In this document: piece by piece, positions 34,128 through 46,301 of the stretch
How the letters are laid out: each line of letters opens with the position of its first letter
How positions within the stretch are numbered: the first letter of the stretch is position 1
NCBI GenBank assembly: GCA_030035585.1
Contig: CM057477.1
Coordinates: 63,841,447 to 63,905,446 of the forward strand
Length of the DNA stretch: 64,000 bases
Direction: 5' to 3'
Origin: Dugong dugon
Taxonomy: Eukaryota; Chordata; Mammalia; Sirenia; Dugongidae
Notes under the pieces: generated by a model
Told to the model about the DNA's origin: nothing
The model's input: only the letters and a program-made list of their open reading frames with translations
The model's database searches: none
Made by a program: the position numbers and the translations under genes

Positions 34128-34728
34128 TGTCTTAGTTTCTTAGTGCTGCTATAACATATTTACCATAAGTGGGTGACTTTAATGAACAGAAATTAATTTT
34201 CTCACAGTTTAGGAGGCTAGAAGTCCAAATTCAGGACACTGACTCTAGGGGAAGACTCCTTCTGTCTGCTCTGGAGAAAAAGCCTTGTCTCAGCTTCTCT
34301 AGCATTCTTCTCAGTGTTCCTTGGAGATCTCCATGTAGCATCTGTCTTTCCCCCATTCCTGCTTGCTTCTGTGCCTGATCTGCTCTTTTTATATCTCTAA
34401 AGTGGTTAGGTTTAAGACACACCCTACACTGATATGACATCATTAACATAACAAAGAAAACTTCTATTCCCAAATGGAATTATATCCACAGGTATAAACC
34501 AAAAAACCCAAACTCATTGCCGTCGAGTTGATTCCAACTCGTAGTGACCCCATTGGACAGAGTAGAACTACCCCATAGGGTTTCCAAGGAGTGGCTAGTG
34601 GATTCAAACTGCCAACCTTTTAGTTAGCAGCCAAGCTCTTAACCACTGCACCATCAGGGCCCCTCCACAGGTGCAGGGGTTAGCATTTACAACAAATATT
34701 TTTGAAAAATACAATTCAATCCATAACA
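34128..34728 (-). mobile_element. Solo LTR, common MaLR-like family, carrying a nested SINE
   Basis: tgtcttagtttcttagtgct ... caattcaatccataaca, with a perfect 5-bp duplication ACTAC (34123-34127, 34729-34733). The SINE at 34494-34663 interrupts it. Confidence 0.93.
34494..34663 (-). mobile_element. AfroSINE nested in the LTR
   Basis: Flanked by tccacaggt at 34485-34493 and 34664-34672. Complete reverse copy with an aaccaaaaaaccc tail. Confidence 0.95.
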
Positions 34729-34733
34729 ACTAC

Positions 34734-35120
34734 AATGGCTTAAACACATAGGGTTTATTCTCTCATAGTAAATAAATTCGGGAATATGAATCCCAAACTG
34801 ATTTGGTGGCTCCATGGGCATCAGGGATCCAGGCTCCTACTTTTTTTTTTCACCACCTATAGGTTCCCTATCATCTACAATAGATGCTGGAAGTCCAGCC
34901 ATCATGTCCATCTTGCAGGCAGCAAGAAGAAGGCCCCTTTAAGGAGCTTTTCTATAAGTTCGACTGAACAATTACATGGATGCATCTAGTTGCAAGAAGG
35001 GCACTTGCTTATTGTCCTTGGTTCATAGCTACCTTAAATAAAATCAGGGTTCTTTTATTAAGGAAGAAGGATGAATGGATATTGGCAGGCAACCAGTGGT
35101 CCCTGCCATAACCACAGTGC
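34734..35120 (-). mobile_element. Old LTR-like mammalian repeat, unnamed
   Basis: tttattctctcatagtaaat, aagaaggcccctttaagg and ttctattagggaagaagg-type phrases (here tcttttattaaggaagaagg) recall an old LTR that I cannot name. Confidence 0.35.
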
Positions 35121-35290
35121 AAAAGATCTGGTTCTCAGTTTTGAGGTGATCTCTTTGCTCACTGGTGATCAGGTTCAGGGAAACCAATTTATATTTACCA
35201 AACTCATGAGATTGATTTGCAAACCAGAATACCATTAATTTATGATGAGAAATTCTTATTTCAGCTGGTTAGCTATAGTGTAGAAAGTAG

Positions 35291-35850
35291 TGACTTAGGA
35301 GTTAAAATTGGAGCCATATTCCCTGTCCTTGAGTATAAAGAATGTGACTCAGCTGGAGCTGGATTCACAGTGACTGACAAGGACATGTAAACTGGGCCTG
35401 AGGTATAAGAACAATAGCTAGGACAATCTTGGAAAATATCTTTTAGGGAACCTTTCACATAAATAATTAGAGCATAAAAGACCCACATATTTTCCACGCT
35501 TATCTTTTTCTATTAGTATTTAGTAAATAGCAAGATTTGTTGGACCAACAAAGACCCTCCTGACTGTCATTACTGAAATTTGTACCAATGATTTTTAAGA
35601 AAGACAATTCAAAATGTAGAATCGCAGTGATTTAGCAGTTTTTAGCCAATCCGTGAAAAGGTGAAACTTTTAATGACTTTACCCATTTGTAATGTCAATA
35701 CGTACTGATGATTCTGTAACATTTTTTGGACTGGGGCAGACATAGCTCTGGCAGCATGCTGGTCCGTTTCCCACTTTTGTCTCTTGGAACATATGTCAAA
35801 TAAAATCTTTCTTCTTTACTATAACTTTGTGATGATTTTACCCTAGGACA
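35291..35850 (+). repeat. 5' LTR of the provirus
   Basis: TG...CA LTR with a possible TATA element (tataag near 35404) and an AATAAA at 35799-35804. By eye it aligns along its whole length with 41835-42390, with scattered substitutions and small indels. Confidence 0.93.
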
Positions 35851-35855
35851 ATTAA

Positions 35856-35874
35856 TGGCGTAGTCAGCAGAATT
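35856..35874 (+). other. Retroviral primer-binding site, tRNA-Ser-like
   Basis: TGGCGTAGTCAGCAGAATT starts five bases after the LTR end. It complements the 3' end of a mammalian tRNA-Ser (…CTACG-CCA) with two mismatches, judged against the tRNA-Ser sequence from memory. Confidence 0.72.
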
Positions 35875-36841
35875 TTTCTGAAGCCATGAATCCAGTAGAT
35901 CTTGAGGAGACCTGGACTGTGGAACAGAAGCCAGCAAAGAGAGGTCCTGTCTTCTGGGCCGTACACATTTGCACATCACATCCGTTTGACACTGATGGGG
36001 TAAATGCTCTCGGAAAATGAGCCTTTGCTGATCTGTTTTGTTCTCTTACGTTTCCTTAAGTTTTGTTCAGCGTATTTGTTTGAAGACCAGTTATTTGATT
36101 AAGGAGACTCTTTCTTAAATTTTTTGCTTGATCATTTGGTTAAGAGTGACATCTGGTAACTCTGTTGGTGAACTGCAGTTTGGTGTCCAGATTCGAGCAT
36201 TTGAATCACTAAAGAGATAGTTCTATTTTCAAAGAGCTTTGGGATTGGTATAACAAGGCCATAAAAAGGAACAAATTATTCCTAATATTCCCAGGAATTA
36301 ATGAAAATAAATTTGTTCTAACAAAGGTTTTTATGTTTCTGTTGACTTTAAAAGTGAAATCTTTCTAGGTAACTTAAGCTAGATATTATATTAAATATGT
36401 TTTATTTAAGGAAAAGGGATAATTTTGTCTTAAAGTAAAATTAGTAGTTCCAGAGTGGGGAAAGGGAGGCATAGGACAAGCCTAGAAGGAAAAAAAAAGA
36501 GGGCTAACCAAGAAATAATGGATTCATTTACAAAATTGCTAAAGAACATTGGCATTTACTGGATAGATAAAAGGTTGTAATAAAGAGAAAGCAAAACTGC
36601 TTACCAAGAGAATGGTAAAAGGCAAAGAAATTAGTTATTATCTTTTGACTTTCAAAATGCCAAGGCTGATTTAAACATATGTAAATGAATTGGAATGACC
36701 TAATCTTATTCTCTACCATGAATCAAAAGAGGAGGAGGGCAGGGCAGGATCAGGCTTTTGAAAAGCTTTTGAAAGACCTTTTCCAACTAAGTGGAGTCTT
36801 TCCAGACAAAAGAAAATAAGAAAAATTCTGTCTTACTATAA

Positions 36842-37055
36842 AAAAAGCAAGACTGGTTGCCATCAAGTCTATTCCAACTCATAGTGACCCTATAGGACAG
36901 AGTAGAACTACCCCATAGAGTTTCCAAGGCTATAATCTTTATGGAAGCAGATTGCCACATCGTTCTCCCACGGGGTGACTAGTGGGTTCAAAATGCCGAC
37001 CTTTCCGTTAGCAGCCTCAGCAGCCAAGCTCTTAACCACTGCACCACCAGGGCTC
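36842..37055 (-). mobile_element. AfroSINE in the provirus
   Basis: Reverse long copy, ccatcaagtctattccaact to ccaccagggctcct, flanked by tcttactata on both sides. Confidence 0.94.
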
Positions 37056-38304
37056 CTCAGTCTTACTATAGTTAATCAGCAATTGGGTGGCTCTCCATCA
37101 TAAAAGAACTGTAAATAAGTTCTCTCTATTGTAGAGAAATCTTAAGAAGCGAAAAGATATAAATCACAAGGAGACACAACTGAAATGGGCTGGGGAAATG
37201 TTTCCACCCCTAGCCAGAGACTTAAGGTTATATCCATAGCAAGGAAATGGTCTGTTGAGCAGAGACTTTGTGATTTTCGAAGCCAGTTGATAAAATCTTT
37301 AAGGGCTAAAATTAGATTGGGGAAAATATGTGAAATAGTAAAAATTGAATAAAAACTTAGAATATTTAAACACACTTTATTTCAACAGCAATTATGTTTT
37401 ATGGTATACAGGCTTAAAATAATTCCCAAGACCTTTAAGGTAACTTGCTGATATTAAATTAATATATATTCATCATTATTTAAGTTTATACTTTTGCTTT
37501 TATGCCACAGAGAAAGAATATATGTATATGTTTTCTGGGGGGAGGGTCTGCTAATGAGTGTGTTCATTTTTGCCACTAAAAGGGATGTACTATAAAAGAT
37601 ATGTAACAAAGAGAACATTTAAGAGGTTTTTTAAAATGAAATTTATTTGATATGGTCAAAAATTTTATCTGGCTAAAGTTTAATGGTTTAGTTTATGAGA
37701 TTTTTAGGAGCTTTAACGTTAAATAGCATATAAAACAAAGAATTGGGTTTCTTTTTCTTAAAACAACAAAATTTTCTTTGGTTACTAGGTTGAAGGGTTA
37801 ATTTATTCTTTGTGTAATCTGCCTCGAAGGCAAAGGTTTGGCCTCTCACTAGAATAAGATCCCTGAGTTGAAAACCAAGCCACATGGCTTAAAAATAATA
37901 ATAATGAGCAAAGGTGTTTACCTTTAAGATCTTTGCTTAAATAACGTAAGTGTTGTTCCTCTGTAACCTATAATAAATTCCTGACAACCTTGAAACTTCA
38001 TGGAAAGCCACAAAAAAAAATTTTTTTTCTAAAAGGAAAAGTGCTTAAAAGGTTTATTTAACATGTTATAAATTACATGGAAGGTGTTGTCAAAATCAAG
38101 AGAAGCACCTGATTCTCTTTGGGTTAACATTTATATGTTAGTGTTTGCTCTTATGTTTTTGCCTAATATTAGACAACATGTGCATAATATTATGTCATAA
38201 TTTTGTTATTTTTTAATTGTTAACTTGGTCACAACGTAATTTTTTTTGAATCTAACGTCATCAAAGCCAATGGTTTAACTGGGGAATTCACATTGTTTAC
38301 CCAT

Positions 38305-38855
38305 CACCTTAGTTATCTAGTGCTGCTATAACAGAAATACCACAAGTGGATGGCCTTGACAAACAGTTTAGGAGGCTAGAAATCCAAATTCAGGGTGCCA
38401 GCTCCAGGAGAAGGCTTTCTGTCTCTGTTATCTCTCAGGGAGGGTCCTTGTCATCAATCTTCCACTGGTGTAGGAGCTTCTAGTGCAGGGACCCCAGGTC
38501 TAAAGGATGCACTCCATTCCTGGCTCTTCTTTTGGTGGTAATGAGGTCCCTGTCTCTTTGCTTGCTGCTCTCTCCTTTTATCTTATGTAAGATAAAAAGT
38601 GATGCAGGGCACACCCCAGGGAAACTCTGCTTACATCAGATCAGGACTGTGACCTGAGTAAGGGTGTTACATCCTACCCTAACCCTCTTTAACATAACCT
38701 AATCTTACCTCATTAACCACAGGCAGAGATTAGAATTTACAACACACAGAAAAATTATATCAGATCACAAAATGGAGGAAAACCACACAATACTGATAAT
38801 CATGGCCTAGCCAAGTTGGCAGACATTTTGGGGAGTCGTAATTCAATTCATGACA
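38305..38855 (-). mobile_element. Solo LTR, common MaLR-like family, in the provirus
   Basis: cttagttatctagtgctgct ... gtaattcaattcatgaca with a 5-bp duplication (cccat 38300-38304, cccac 38856-38860). Confidence 0.88.
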
Positions 38856-39479
38856 CCCACGAAGTTTTTTTTTAATTACTATTCAGGTATTTAGATACTT
38901 GATAATCTTGGTATATTCTTGGTATTTCCTATATGGTATTATGTCTCAAGATTATTATGTATTATATCTGAAGCTCTTTGAAAATAAGTTTTATCATTAT
39001 ATTTAGAGATATTTTTTGTCTAAACTGACTTTATTTGGCTTTGTGTTACTTTTGTAATTAATTTCTATCAGGTCTTTCACTTTTAAGAGTATTATGTTAT
39101 AAATTAATCATGGCCATATTCAGTTTTGTCATCTGCAGATAAGTTTTTACTTTGCTGATTTGCTGAAAACGTTTGGCCAAAATATCTCAACGAAAGGATA
39201 GACTGTATTGGACTTGTGAGAAGGACTATGGCTAGACTGAATCAAGATTTCCAGAACTCTTATGTAAAAGCTGACAAGTTCACACACTGTGGCTGATCCA
39301 AAATCACATGGAACAGAAATTAACTACATAGCACTGAGTAACCTAAAGGACTACTATAGGTTTTATGTGGGAATATTGCTGATATTTTAAGGTCCTACTT
39401 TCTGGATATAAGAAACCATTTCTTCCTTTCTCCTAAATTCCCTAATTGGTTTATGTATTGTAACTCTTAAATTAAAAGT

Positions 39480-39735
39480 TCCTGTTGGCAAGAAGTTCCT
39501 TAGCAAAGTTGTAAACATCATAACCAAAGAAGTGTCTGAAGTTTGAGCTATGATTTTACAAAATAGAATGGCATTAGATTTCCTTTTAGTCTCCCAAGGA
39601 ACAGTTTGTTCCTTAGTAGATAAATATTGGCATGCTTATATTGATATGCAATCTGAGGTTTTACAGAATGTAGTTGCTGCTGAGGCATGTGAAAAGCAAT
39701 TGCTGATGTTGCTTATGTATGCTTATGTATAAACA
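39480..39735 (+). pseudogene. Envelope TM remnant, first copy
   Basis: The frame at 39550-39732 begins with LQNRMALDFLL preceded by a short leader and followed by a Cys, the shape of the conserved heptad/immunosuppressive region of gammaretroviral-type transmembrane Env. It stops after 60 codons and has no upstream surface-subunit frame. Non-functional. Confidence 0.65.
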
Positions 39736-39848
39736 CCTCAGGAGATTTGTTTCCTTGGTTCAAAGACCTAGGAGTCATGGTTTCCTTGATTATTTCAGAC
39801 AGTTAGTCTAATATTATTGTTAGTGCTTTGTTCAATCTCCTAGCTCAC

Positions 39849-40160
39849 GGTATGGTGCCTGAGATCTTAAAAACAAGATGGTGCCCAGCTACCATTATTG
39901 AATGTTTTTGATCAAAGATTCTATAGCAGGATCATGATCAAACAGGAGGGAATTACAAAAGAGTTATAATTCTCCTGGAATCCAGATTTCTGGCTTTTGT
40001 GGAGGTTGGGGTAATCCACATAAGCCATTGCCCTTGGATGTTCTTTTGAATCTCAAGCTTTGAGAAAAAAACTGGTTTCTGAAGCCACTCTTGAGTCAAA
40101 CAATGGTCCAGATAAACTAGTAAAACCATTTTGCTTTGGGCATTATGCTTTCTTGAAGAA
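39849..40160 (+). mobile_element. L1 3' UTR fragment within the provirus
   Basis: agatggtgcccagctaccat, tcaaagattctatagcagga and ctcctggaatccagatttct match the L1 3' UTR at 46680-46830. Confidence 0.55.
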
Positions 40161-40699
40161 TTAAGTCTGTTTTGGGAAACTGACTGCAAAGATCAGACTG
40201 GGAGCCATGTTTAGAGTAAATCAGTAATTACTTTAATTACTCTTCAAGACGATGTTGTATGAAATACCTGTCTAATATCTGTATTCGAATTGTCAACCCC
40301 TTTCTATGAAGAAAATTATGTATCTTGAAGAAACTAGGTTTTCAGAGGAGATTGACTTACACCTCGAGTCAGCCTTTTGGGAAACAAAAGGCTGTAGTAG
40401 TTCCTCTAGTGTGGCATTGTCCTGAAACTGAGGCACTTGGCCTAACTTAAATAGCTAACACAATGTCTGGCTCAGACTCCATTTTCTCTTAGGCTCCACA
40501 TCTGCTTCTGAGAAAGTGATCCATTACTGTTGATGAGTAAACCAAGGAGGGGCAGCTTGCCCTCAGGAGGAACACTTAGTATTTACTGTTTTCAGTAGAT
40601 TAACAGAAGACCTCCAACAGGAGGGGACCATCCCATATTATCTTGATAATCATGTATTCTGTAATGGAAAGTTGGTTGTCACATGTAAATATTTCTATA

Positions 40700-40800
40700 C
40701 CTTTTGTTTCCTCTAGACAAATTTTGTGTGCTCCTATGGAAATGTTTTTGTGTGGTGGATCCAACTATACTAGTTTAGATGATACCTTTTGAATTGACAG
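40700..40800 (+). pseudogene. Possible envelope surface-subunit scrap
   Basis: A short frame with CAPMEMFLCGGSNYTSLDD resembles the cysteine-flanked segment near the end of a type-D-like Env surface subunit. It is only about 20 codons between stops, so the assignment is weak. Confidence 0.4.
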
Positions 40801-41075
40801 TGAGTTTATGTGGGCAGTCTCTTGTTTAGATTCCTGGAGAATGTGTGGGCAATGCACTTTAGAAACTTAAGTATTACCATTAAATATTCATAGTAATGAT
40901 GTTAGTAAATATTGGAAAGGTAATGTTAAATTGTTACACATTGTAAAATGAGAGTCAGAAGAAAACCCAGTGGTCCAGCACTCAGGATGGGGTTGGTCAT
41001 TTCTAAGAACTTTAATTCCTACTTATGGTATAGTTGAATTAGATAAATCTTTAAGAAATTTGTCAATCACTTTGG

Positions 41076-41212
41076 GGCAAATGTGGCATAGTGGTTAAGA
41101 GCTAAAAGGTTGGCAGTTCAAATCCAGCAGCTGATCCTTGGAAACCCTATGAGGCAGTTCTCTGTCCTATAGGGTCGCTATGAGTTGACATCACCTCGAT
41201 GGCAACGGGTTT
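41076..41212 (+). mobile_element. AfroSINE in the provirus
   Basis: caaatgtggcatagtggtta to tggcaacgggttttt, short form with the full tail. Confidence 0.9.
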
Positions 41213-41229
41213 TTAATGTGATGGGGCAA

Positions 41230-41640
41230 ATAACAGATGAAGTTGCTAATGGTAAGGAAACACAATAGCAATCTCTGACCTCATTAACCAAGGTGACATT
41301 AGATAACAGAATAGCTTTAGATTTTTTATTAGCCCAAGGAAGGTAAAGTCTGTGCTGTAGCAAATACCTCTTTTTGCATTTGAATAAATAACACAGGAGA
41401 AGTAGAACAAGATATACATAGAATTAAACAGAAAGCTACTTGGTTACACACTATCACATCCCTACAAGCATCATATTTATTTGGTTAGTTACCATCAGCA
41501 ATAAGTACATGGACTAGATCACTATTGCAAGGAATAGTTAATATTCTTAGTCTGAATCTGTATAGTATTAGGCATGATAAAACTTATCTTCTATTATCGT
41601 ACACACTTAAAAGGCAAAAGAAATGCTCGGGCTAAAATAT
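41230..41640 (+). pseudogene. Envelope TM remnant, second copy
   Basis: Reads LDNRIALDFLLAQG, a relative of the segment at 39550. About 150 bp later comes a stretch with ISTWTRSLLQGIVNI, typical of the region entering the Env membrane anchor. Interrupted by stop codons. This copy sits in the expected place, directly upstream of the polypurine tract and 3' LTR. Confidence 0.65.
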
Positions 41641-41821
41641 CGATGTGCATCGACTCATTTCAATACGATTGATGGGCATGTCACTCTTACCTAAGGTTCT
41701 GGTGAAGAGCCAGATGGTATCTGGTGGAAAACCAGCACCATAAGTTTAAAGAGTCTGTTGTGGCCACCATCTAGGAGCCCGACTAAGGCTAGATTTTGAT
41801 TGTTGATCACCAATCTCTGAT

Positions 41822-41834
41822 CAAAAGGAGGGAG
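41822..41834 (+). other. Retroviral polypurine tract
   Basis: caaaaggagggag lies immediately upstream of the TGACTT start of the 3' LTR, as needed for plus-strand priming. Confidence 0.85.
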
Positions 41835-42390
41835 TGACTTGGGAGTTAAAATTGGAGCCTTTATTCATAGTCCTTGAGTATAAAGAATGTGACTCAGCAG
41901 GAGTTGGACTCACAAGGACACATAAACTGGGCCTGAGGTATAAAAATAGCAAGGACAATCTTGGAAAATATCTTTTAGGGAACCTTTCACATAAACAAAT
42001 AATTAGAACACAAAAGACCCCATGTTTTCCACTCTTATGTTCTTCTATTAGCATTTAGTAAATAGTAAGATTTGTTGGACCAATGAAGACCCTCCTGACT
42101 GTCATTACTGAAATTTGTACCAATGATTATTAAAAAAAGACAATTCAAAATGTAGAATCACAGTGATTTAGCAGTTTTTAGCCAGTCTGTGAAAAGGTGA
42201 AACTTTTAATGATTTTACCCATTTGTAATGTTAGTATGTACTGATGATTCTGTAACATGTTTTGTACTTGGGCAGACATGGCTCTGGCAGCATGCTTGTC
42301 CATTTCCCATTTTTGCCTTTTGGAACATATGTCGAATAAAATCTTTCTTCCTGCTTTACTGTAGCTTTGTGGTGGTTTTACCCTAGGACA
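41835..42390 (+). repeat. 3' LTR of the provirus
   Basis: Counterpart of 35291-35850, ending ccctaggaca. TATAAAAA at 41939-41946 and AATAAA at 42335-42340. Confidence 0.93.
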
Positions 42391-42641
42391 GTAGTCAAGT
42401 TACTCAATATGTGGCTTGATTAACAAGAATTTAGGTCAGAGGGAGTTAGAATGCAGTATATGATTGTGACAGAAGGTTTTTGGAATAAACTACCCAGGCT
42501 GCTCTAGATCTGGTGTGTGGTCTGAACACCTTCATTTCTGATATGTTAATGAGATGTTAATAAAAATGTATTACTTTTTTCTTCCTAGGCTCTTCCTACT
42601 CTGTTAACAAATTATTACTTTAGTCAAATTGTAAGGCAGGA

Positions 42642-43123
42642 TGTCTTAGTCATCTAGTGCTGCTATAACAGAAATACTACAAGTGGATAGCTTTAACAAA
42701 GAAAAATTTACTTCTTCACAGTAAAGTAGGCTAAAAGTCCAAATTCAGGGCATCAGCTCCAGGGGAAGACTTTCTCTCTCTGTCAGCCTTCTTATCAATC
42801 TTCCCACGGACTAGGAGCTTCTCTGTGCAGGGACCCCAGGTCTAAAGGAGGTGCTCTACTCCCAGCACTGCTTTCGTCATGGTATGAGGTCCCCCTGTCT
42901 CTCTGCTTGCTTCTCTCTTTTATATCTCAAGAGACTGCCGTAAGACACAGTCCAATCTTGTAGATTTGAGTACTGCCTCACTAACACAAGTGCCGTCCAT
43001 CCTTCCTCATTAACATCATAGAGGCAGGATTTACAACATACAGGAAAATCTACAATACGGGGAATCATGGCCCAGCCAAACTGATACACACATTTTTGGG
43101 GGGACATAATTCAATCCATGACA
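42642..43123 (-). mobile_element. Solo LTR, common MaLR-like family
   Basis: tgtcttagtcatctagtgct ... cataattcaatccatgaca, duplication cagga/caaga (one mismatch). The ORF at 42877-43107 lies inside the LTR. Confidence 0.9.
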
Positions 43124-44150
43124 CAAGATTCCTTCCTCTTGAGCAGAAGTGTCTAGTAGAACTTTCTGTGATGATGGAAATGTTCTGTATCTGTCCTGTC
43201 TTATATGGTAAGCCTATTGAGCACCTGAAATGTGGCTAGTGTGACTATGTAACTGTCAGGACTTTGTTTTGTTAATTGCTGTACCTCAGCAGCAGAAAAG
43301 GGCCTGACACACAGTAGTCACTCAATAATTTTTCAATGAACAAATGGAATGAAGTTTTTTTTTGTCATTTCTCTTAATTAGATGAAATCTAATCCTATCT
43401 CAATTAATTGGATTTTGCATATATCCAAGACCCAGTAAGTATCACAGTGCTTTTCACTAAATTGTGAATAGCAACTAGTTCTATTTTTTTTAAATGCAAT
43501 AGAATAGAATAAAAAGAAAATACAGTGAGTCACATATAGTAAAGGTGAATATCGTTTCGAGAAAGTTTGGCTTAGATTTATTTGTACATGTACACACTGG
43601 ATCCTGATGTAAACAGTCTTCCTGTGGATCTAGGTCAAAAAGGTTTGAAACTCATTAACTTTGGCAGATTTTTCTCTTCAAATATTCTCTTGCTTGGCCA
43701 CATCAACTGTTCAGTTTTAGTAGATTATTTTCTTTGAAATGTGCCCCAGGGTTTGGTGAATACTTATTTTTCACTCCGTAGCCCATTTGGACAAGGTTCC
43801 TGTTTTTGCCTATGTTCAGACATGATTTTTGTTTTTGTCTTGATTCATCATGGTTGCCGAGTGGCCTTGTCTGATGCTAATATTCTGAGATTGTTTATGC
43901 TTAACAGGAGAACACAAGGCCCAGCTGTGAATGCCTGGCCAAATCCTGGCAGCATCAAGGCCTAGCTGATAGTGCAGGATCTCTTATGTAAGTAGCATAA
44001 CTTTCATTAGCGTCTTTGACAAATGTAAAATGATCATTAGAATCTATGATACTTTCAAGACATTTGAATATTTCTATTAATTTTGAAAAATAAATTTTTT
44101 TTGGATTATAAAAACAATCGTATACGTTATAGAGAATTCCACCACCCATC
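43124..44150. other. Mostly unassigned; MIR/L2 3' scrap near 43270-43345
   Basis: gcagaaaagggcctgacacacagtagtcactcaataa (here split) has the typical 3' end of L2/MIR elements. The 74-codon ORF at 43741-43965 has no motif. Confidence 0.4.
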
Positions 44151-44600
44151 TGTCAGTTTGTCATACTATGGTGGCTTGTGTGTTGCTGTGATGCTGGAAG
44201 ATATACCAGCAGTATTTCAAATACCAGCTGGGTCACTCATGATGGATAGATTTTCAGCTTCCAGATTCAGACAGACTTGGAAGAAAGGCCTGGTGATTGA
44301 TTTCTGAAAATTAGCCACTAAGAACCTTATGGATCACAACAGAACACCTTTCAATTTGCTTGCTTTGGACATGACATCAGGAGGGATCAATTGCTGGAGG
44401 AAGAAATCATGTTTGGTGAAGTAGAAGGCCAGTGAGGGCAAGAGAGACCTTCAGTGAGATGAGTTGACACAATAGCTGCCACAATGGATTTGAACATGCT
44501 GGTGATTGTGAGGATGACACAGGACTGGGCAACATTTTGTTCTGTTGTATATCAGATCCTCATGAATCAGAGTCAACTCAACGGCAGCTACCTATAGAGA
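44150..44600 (+). mobile_element. Composite SINE-like module joined to an RTE 3' end
   Basis: 44150-44340 matches the module at 21610 in part (ggaagaaaggcctggtgatt; cagatagatgtcag-type body). 44340-44600 is the RTE 3' end: gacatgacatcaggaggga, ctggaggaagaaatcatgtt, agctgccacaatggatttga, ending gagtcaactcaacggcag. Confidence 0.65.
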
Positions 44601-44740
44601 ATTAATCCCTAGAAGAAATCACAAATAACTAGTGTTGACACTATAACATTCTTTCTCAGTCTATTCTTATGGGTTAAAAAAATGGAATCATACTAAGGTT
44701 AAAGCAACGTCTTCACCAAATGACTATCAGTATAAGTCAC

Positions 44741-44985
44741 TGTTTTGTTTCAGGCTTGCTGTAAGATGTCCCTGGAGAAGGACATCATGTTTGGTGGGGT
44801 ACAGGGTCAGCAAAGGAGAGGAAGACTCTTAGTGAGATGGATTGACACAGTGGCTGCAACAATGGGCTCAAGTATAGCAAGGATTGTCAGAATAGTGCAG
44901 GACTGTGCAGTGTTTCATTCTATTGTACCCAGGGTGGCTATGAGTCAGAATCAACTTGAGGACCCCTAACAACAACAACATAAGA
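44741..44985 (+). mobile_element. RTE LINE 3' end
   Basis: ctggagaaggacatcatgtt, gagatggattgacacagtgg, ggctatgagtcagaatcaac, then (aac)n. Confidence 0.87.
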
Positions 44986-45484
44986 GATCTATGAGCAAGC
45001 ATTCGAAGATCTTTTCTTGGTTGGGGCTGTTTTTGGAAAAAAGAGTAGTTAGATAATCATTTGTGATTGAATTTTAAAAATGTCTGGCAAAATATTACTA
45101 GGCTAATCCATCAGGTGGGTGGGTTACCCCAGCTTCTTAGTCTCACTTAGATCAATCAGAAAATTGTTAAAGCATTTTTTGTTATTTATTATGAATATTT
45201 TCCCATGTTATTAACTATTCTTCTAAAATAGCATCTTAAATTATTATAAAACATTCTAACGATGAATGTACTATTATTTCCTTTTAAATTATAAATTTTA
45301 AGAATTTGAAAATACGGAGTCGGAAGAATTAAAAACAACAACAGCGTTCAGATACCCACCAACCACAGTTAATAGCTGCTTACAGTTTTCATATTTGCTT
45401 CAAGTTTCTTAAAATAATTGGAAAACTATTACAAATAAAGTTAAAGTCTACTTTATCACTGTTATCTCCATCAAAACTATATTA
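44986..45484. other. No feature recognised
   Basis: AT-rich, no supported feature. Confidence 0.5.
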
Positions 45485-45662
45485 AACCAAAAGACCAAAC
45501 CCATTGCCGTCGAGTCGATTCTGACTCATAGCAACTCACAGCAGCCCTATCAGATAGAGTAGAACTGCCCCATAGGGTTTCCAAAGAGCCACTGATGGAT
45601 TTGAACTCCCAACCTTTTGGTTAGCAGCTGAGTTCTTAACCACTACATCACCAGGGCTCCTG
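45485..45662 (-). mobile_element. AfroSINE
   Basis: cccattgccgtcgagtcgat to catcaccagggctcct, complete reverse short form. Confidence 0.94.
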
Positions 45663-46301
45663 AACTGTGTTAGCACATCTATACTGTATGGGAGAGGAGA
45701 AAGACCACAGAGCTGAGTTAGAAAAAATGTAATGACCACTAAGCTGTGGTTGAACTTAGCCTCAGTTTCTCTATCTTGCTTCACAGAATTATCATTGGAC
45801 TTACAAGTACTTTGTAAACTAAATAAATGAACAAATAAATCAATATTAGAGTTATTTATATACTTATTTTTTCTTCCTTCCAGATTATTAACTTTTTGGT
45901 GGACTTACTCGTCTTTTCTACATGATATCTCCTTTCCATCCTGTCCATCTGCCCGCCTCTCCCTTAATAGCCGTAGAATTCATCTCATAGTAGGAACCCA
46001 GTACAGTTTTAGACTATCAAAGAAAATTTAGGATTTTGAAATAAAGAGCTTGGAGATAATAAAATTTCATTACAAGAACAAAGTCAGGTACAGAGCAGTA
46101 TATATAGTATCTTTATGTAGGGGAAAAAGACCCATATGTCTGCATATATATAAAAATTTCTCAGACATCTCATAATAAATTGTTAATAGTGATTGCTTGG
46201 GGAACTGCCATAGGGTTAATGAGGATAAAGGGATAAGAGAGATTTTTTATTTTCTAATCAGTGGTACTCTTTAAACCTTTAACGTGTTTATGTATTACTT
46301 T
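45663..46301. other. No feature recognised
   Basis: No supported feature. Confidence 0.5.

Larger units (their letters stand above)
35875..39150 (+). other. Proviral leader and gag-pol position, not recognisable as coding
   Basis: Very AT-rich, with no frame longer than about 90 codons and no polymerase motif seen. Either decayed or internally deleted. Nested SINE and LTR insertions account for about 760 bp. Confidence 0.5.
35291..42390 (+). mobile_element. Endogenous retrovirus, two-LTR provirus, coding-dead
   Basis: Two LTRs of about 560 and 556 bp in the same orientation enclose about 6 kb. Both LTRs begin TGACTT and end CCCTAGGACA. The 4-bp host duplication GTAG is present at 35287-35290 and 42391-42394. 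A tRNA-Ser-like primer-binding site follows the 5' LTR and a polypurine tract precedes the 3' LTR. The interior is riddled with stops. I see no gag, protease or polymerase frame, only envelope remnants. Later insertions are a SINE at 36842-37055, a solo LTR at 38305-38855, an L1 3' UTR piece at about 39849-40160 and a SINE at 41076-41212. The 4-bp duplication points to class I (gammaretrovirus-like). The family is not identified. Confidence 0.93.

Noticed and set aside
39550-39732. Envelope-like ORF as a domesticated (syncytin-like) gene
   Set aside because: Only 60 codons, no signal peptide, no surface subunit and stops on both sides.
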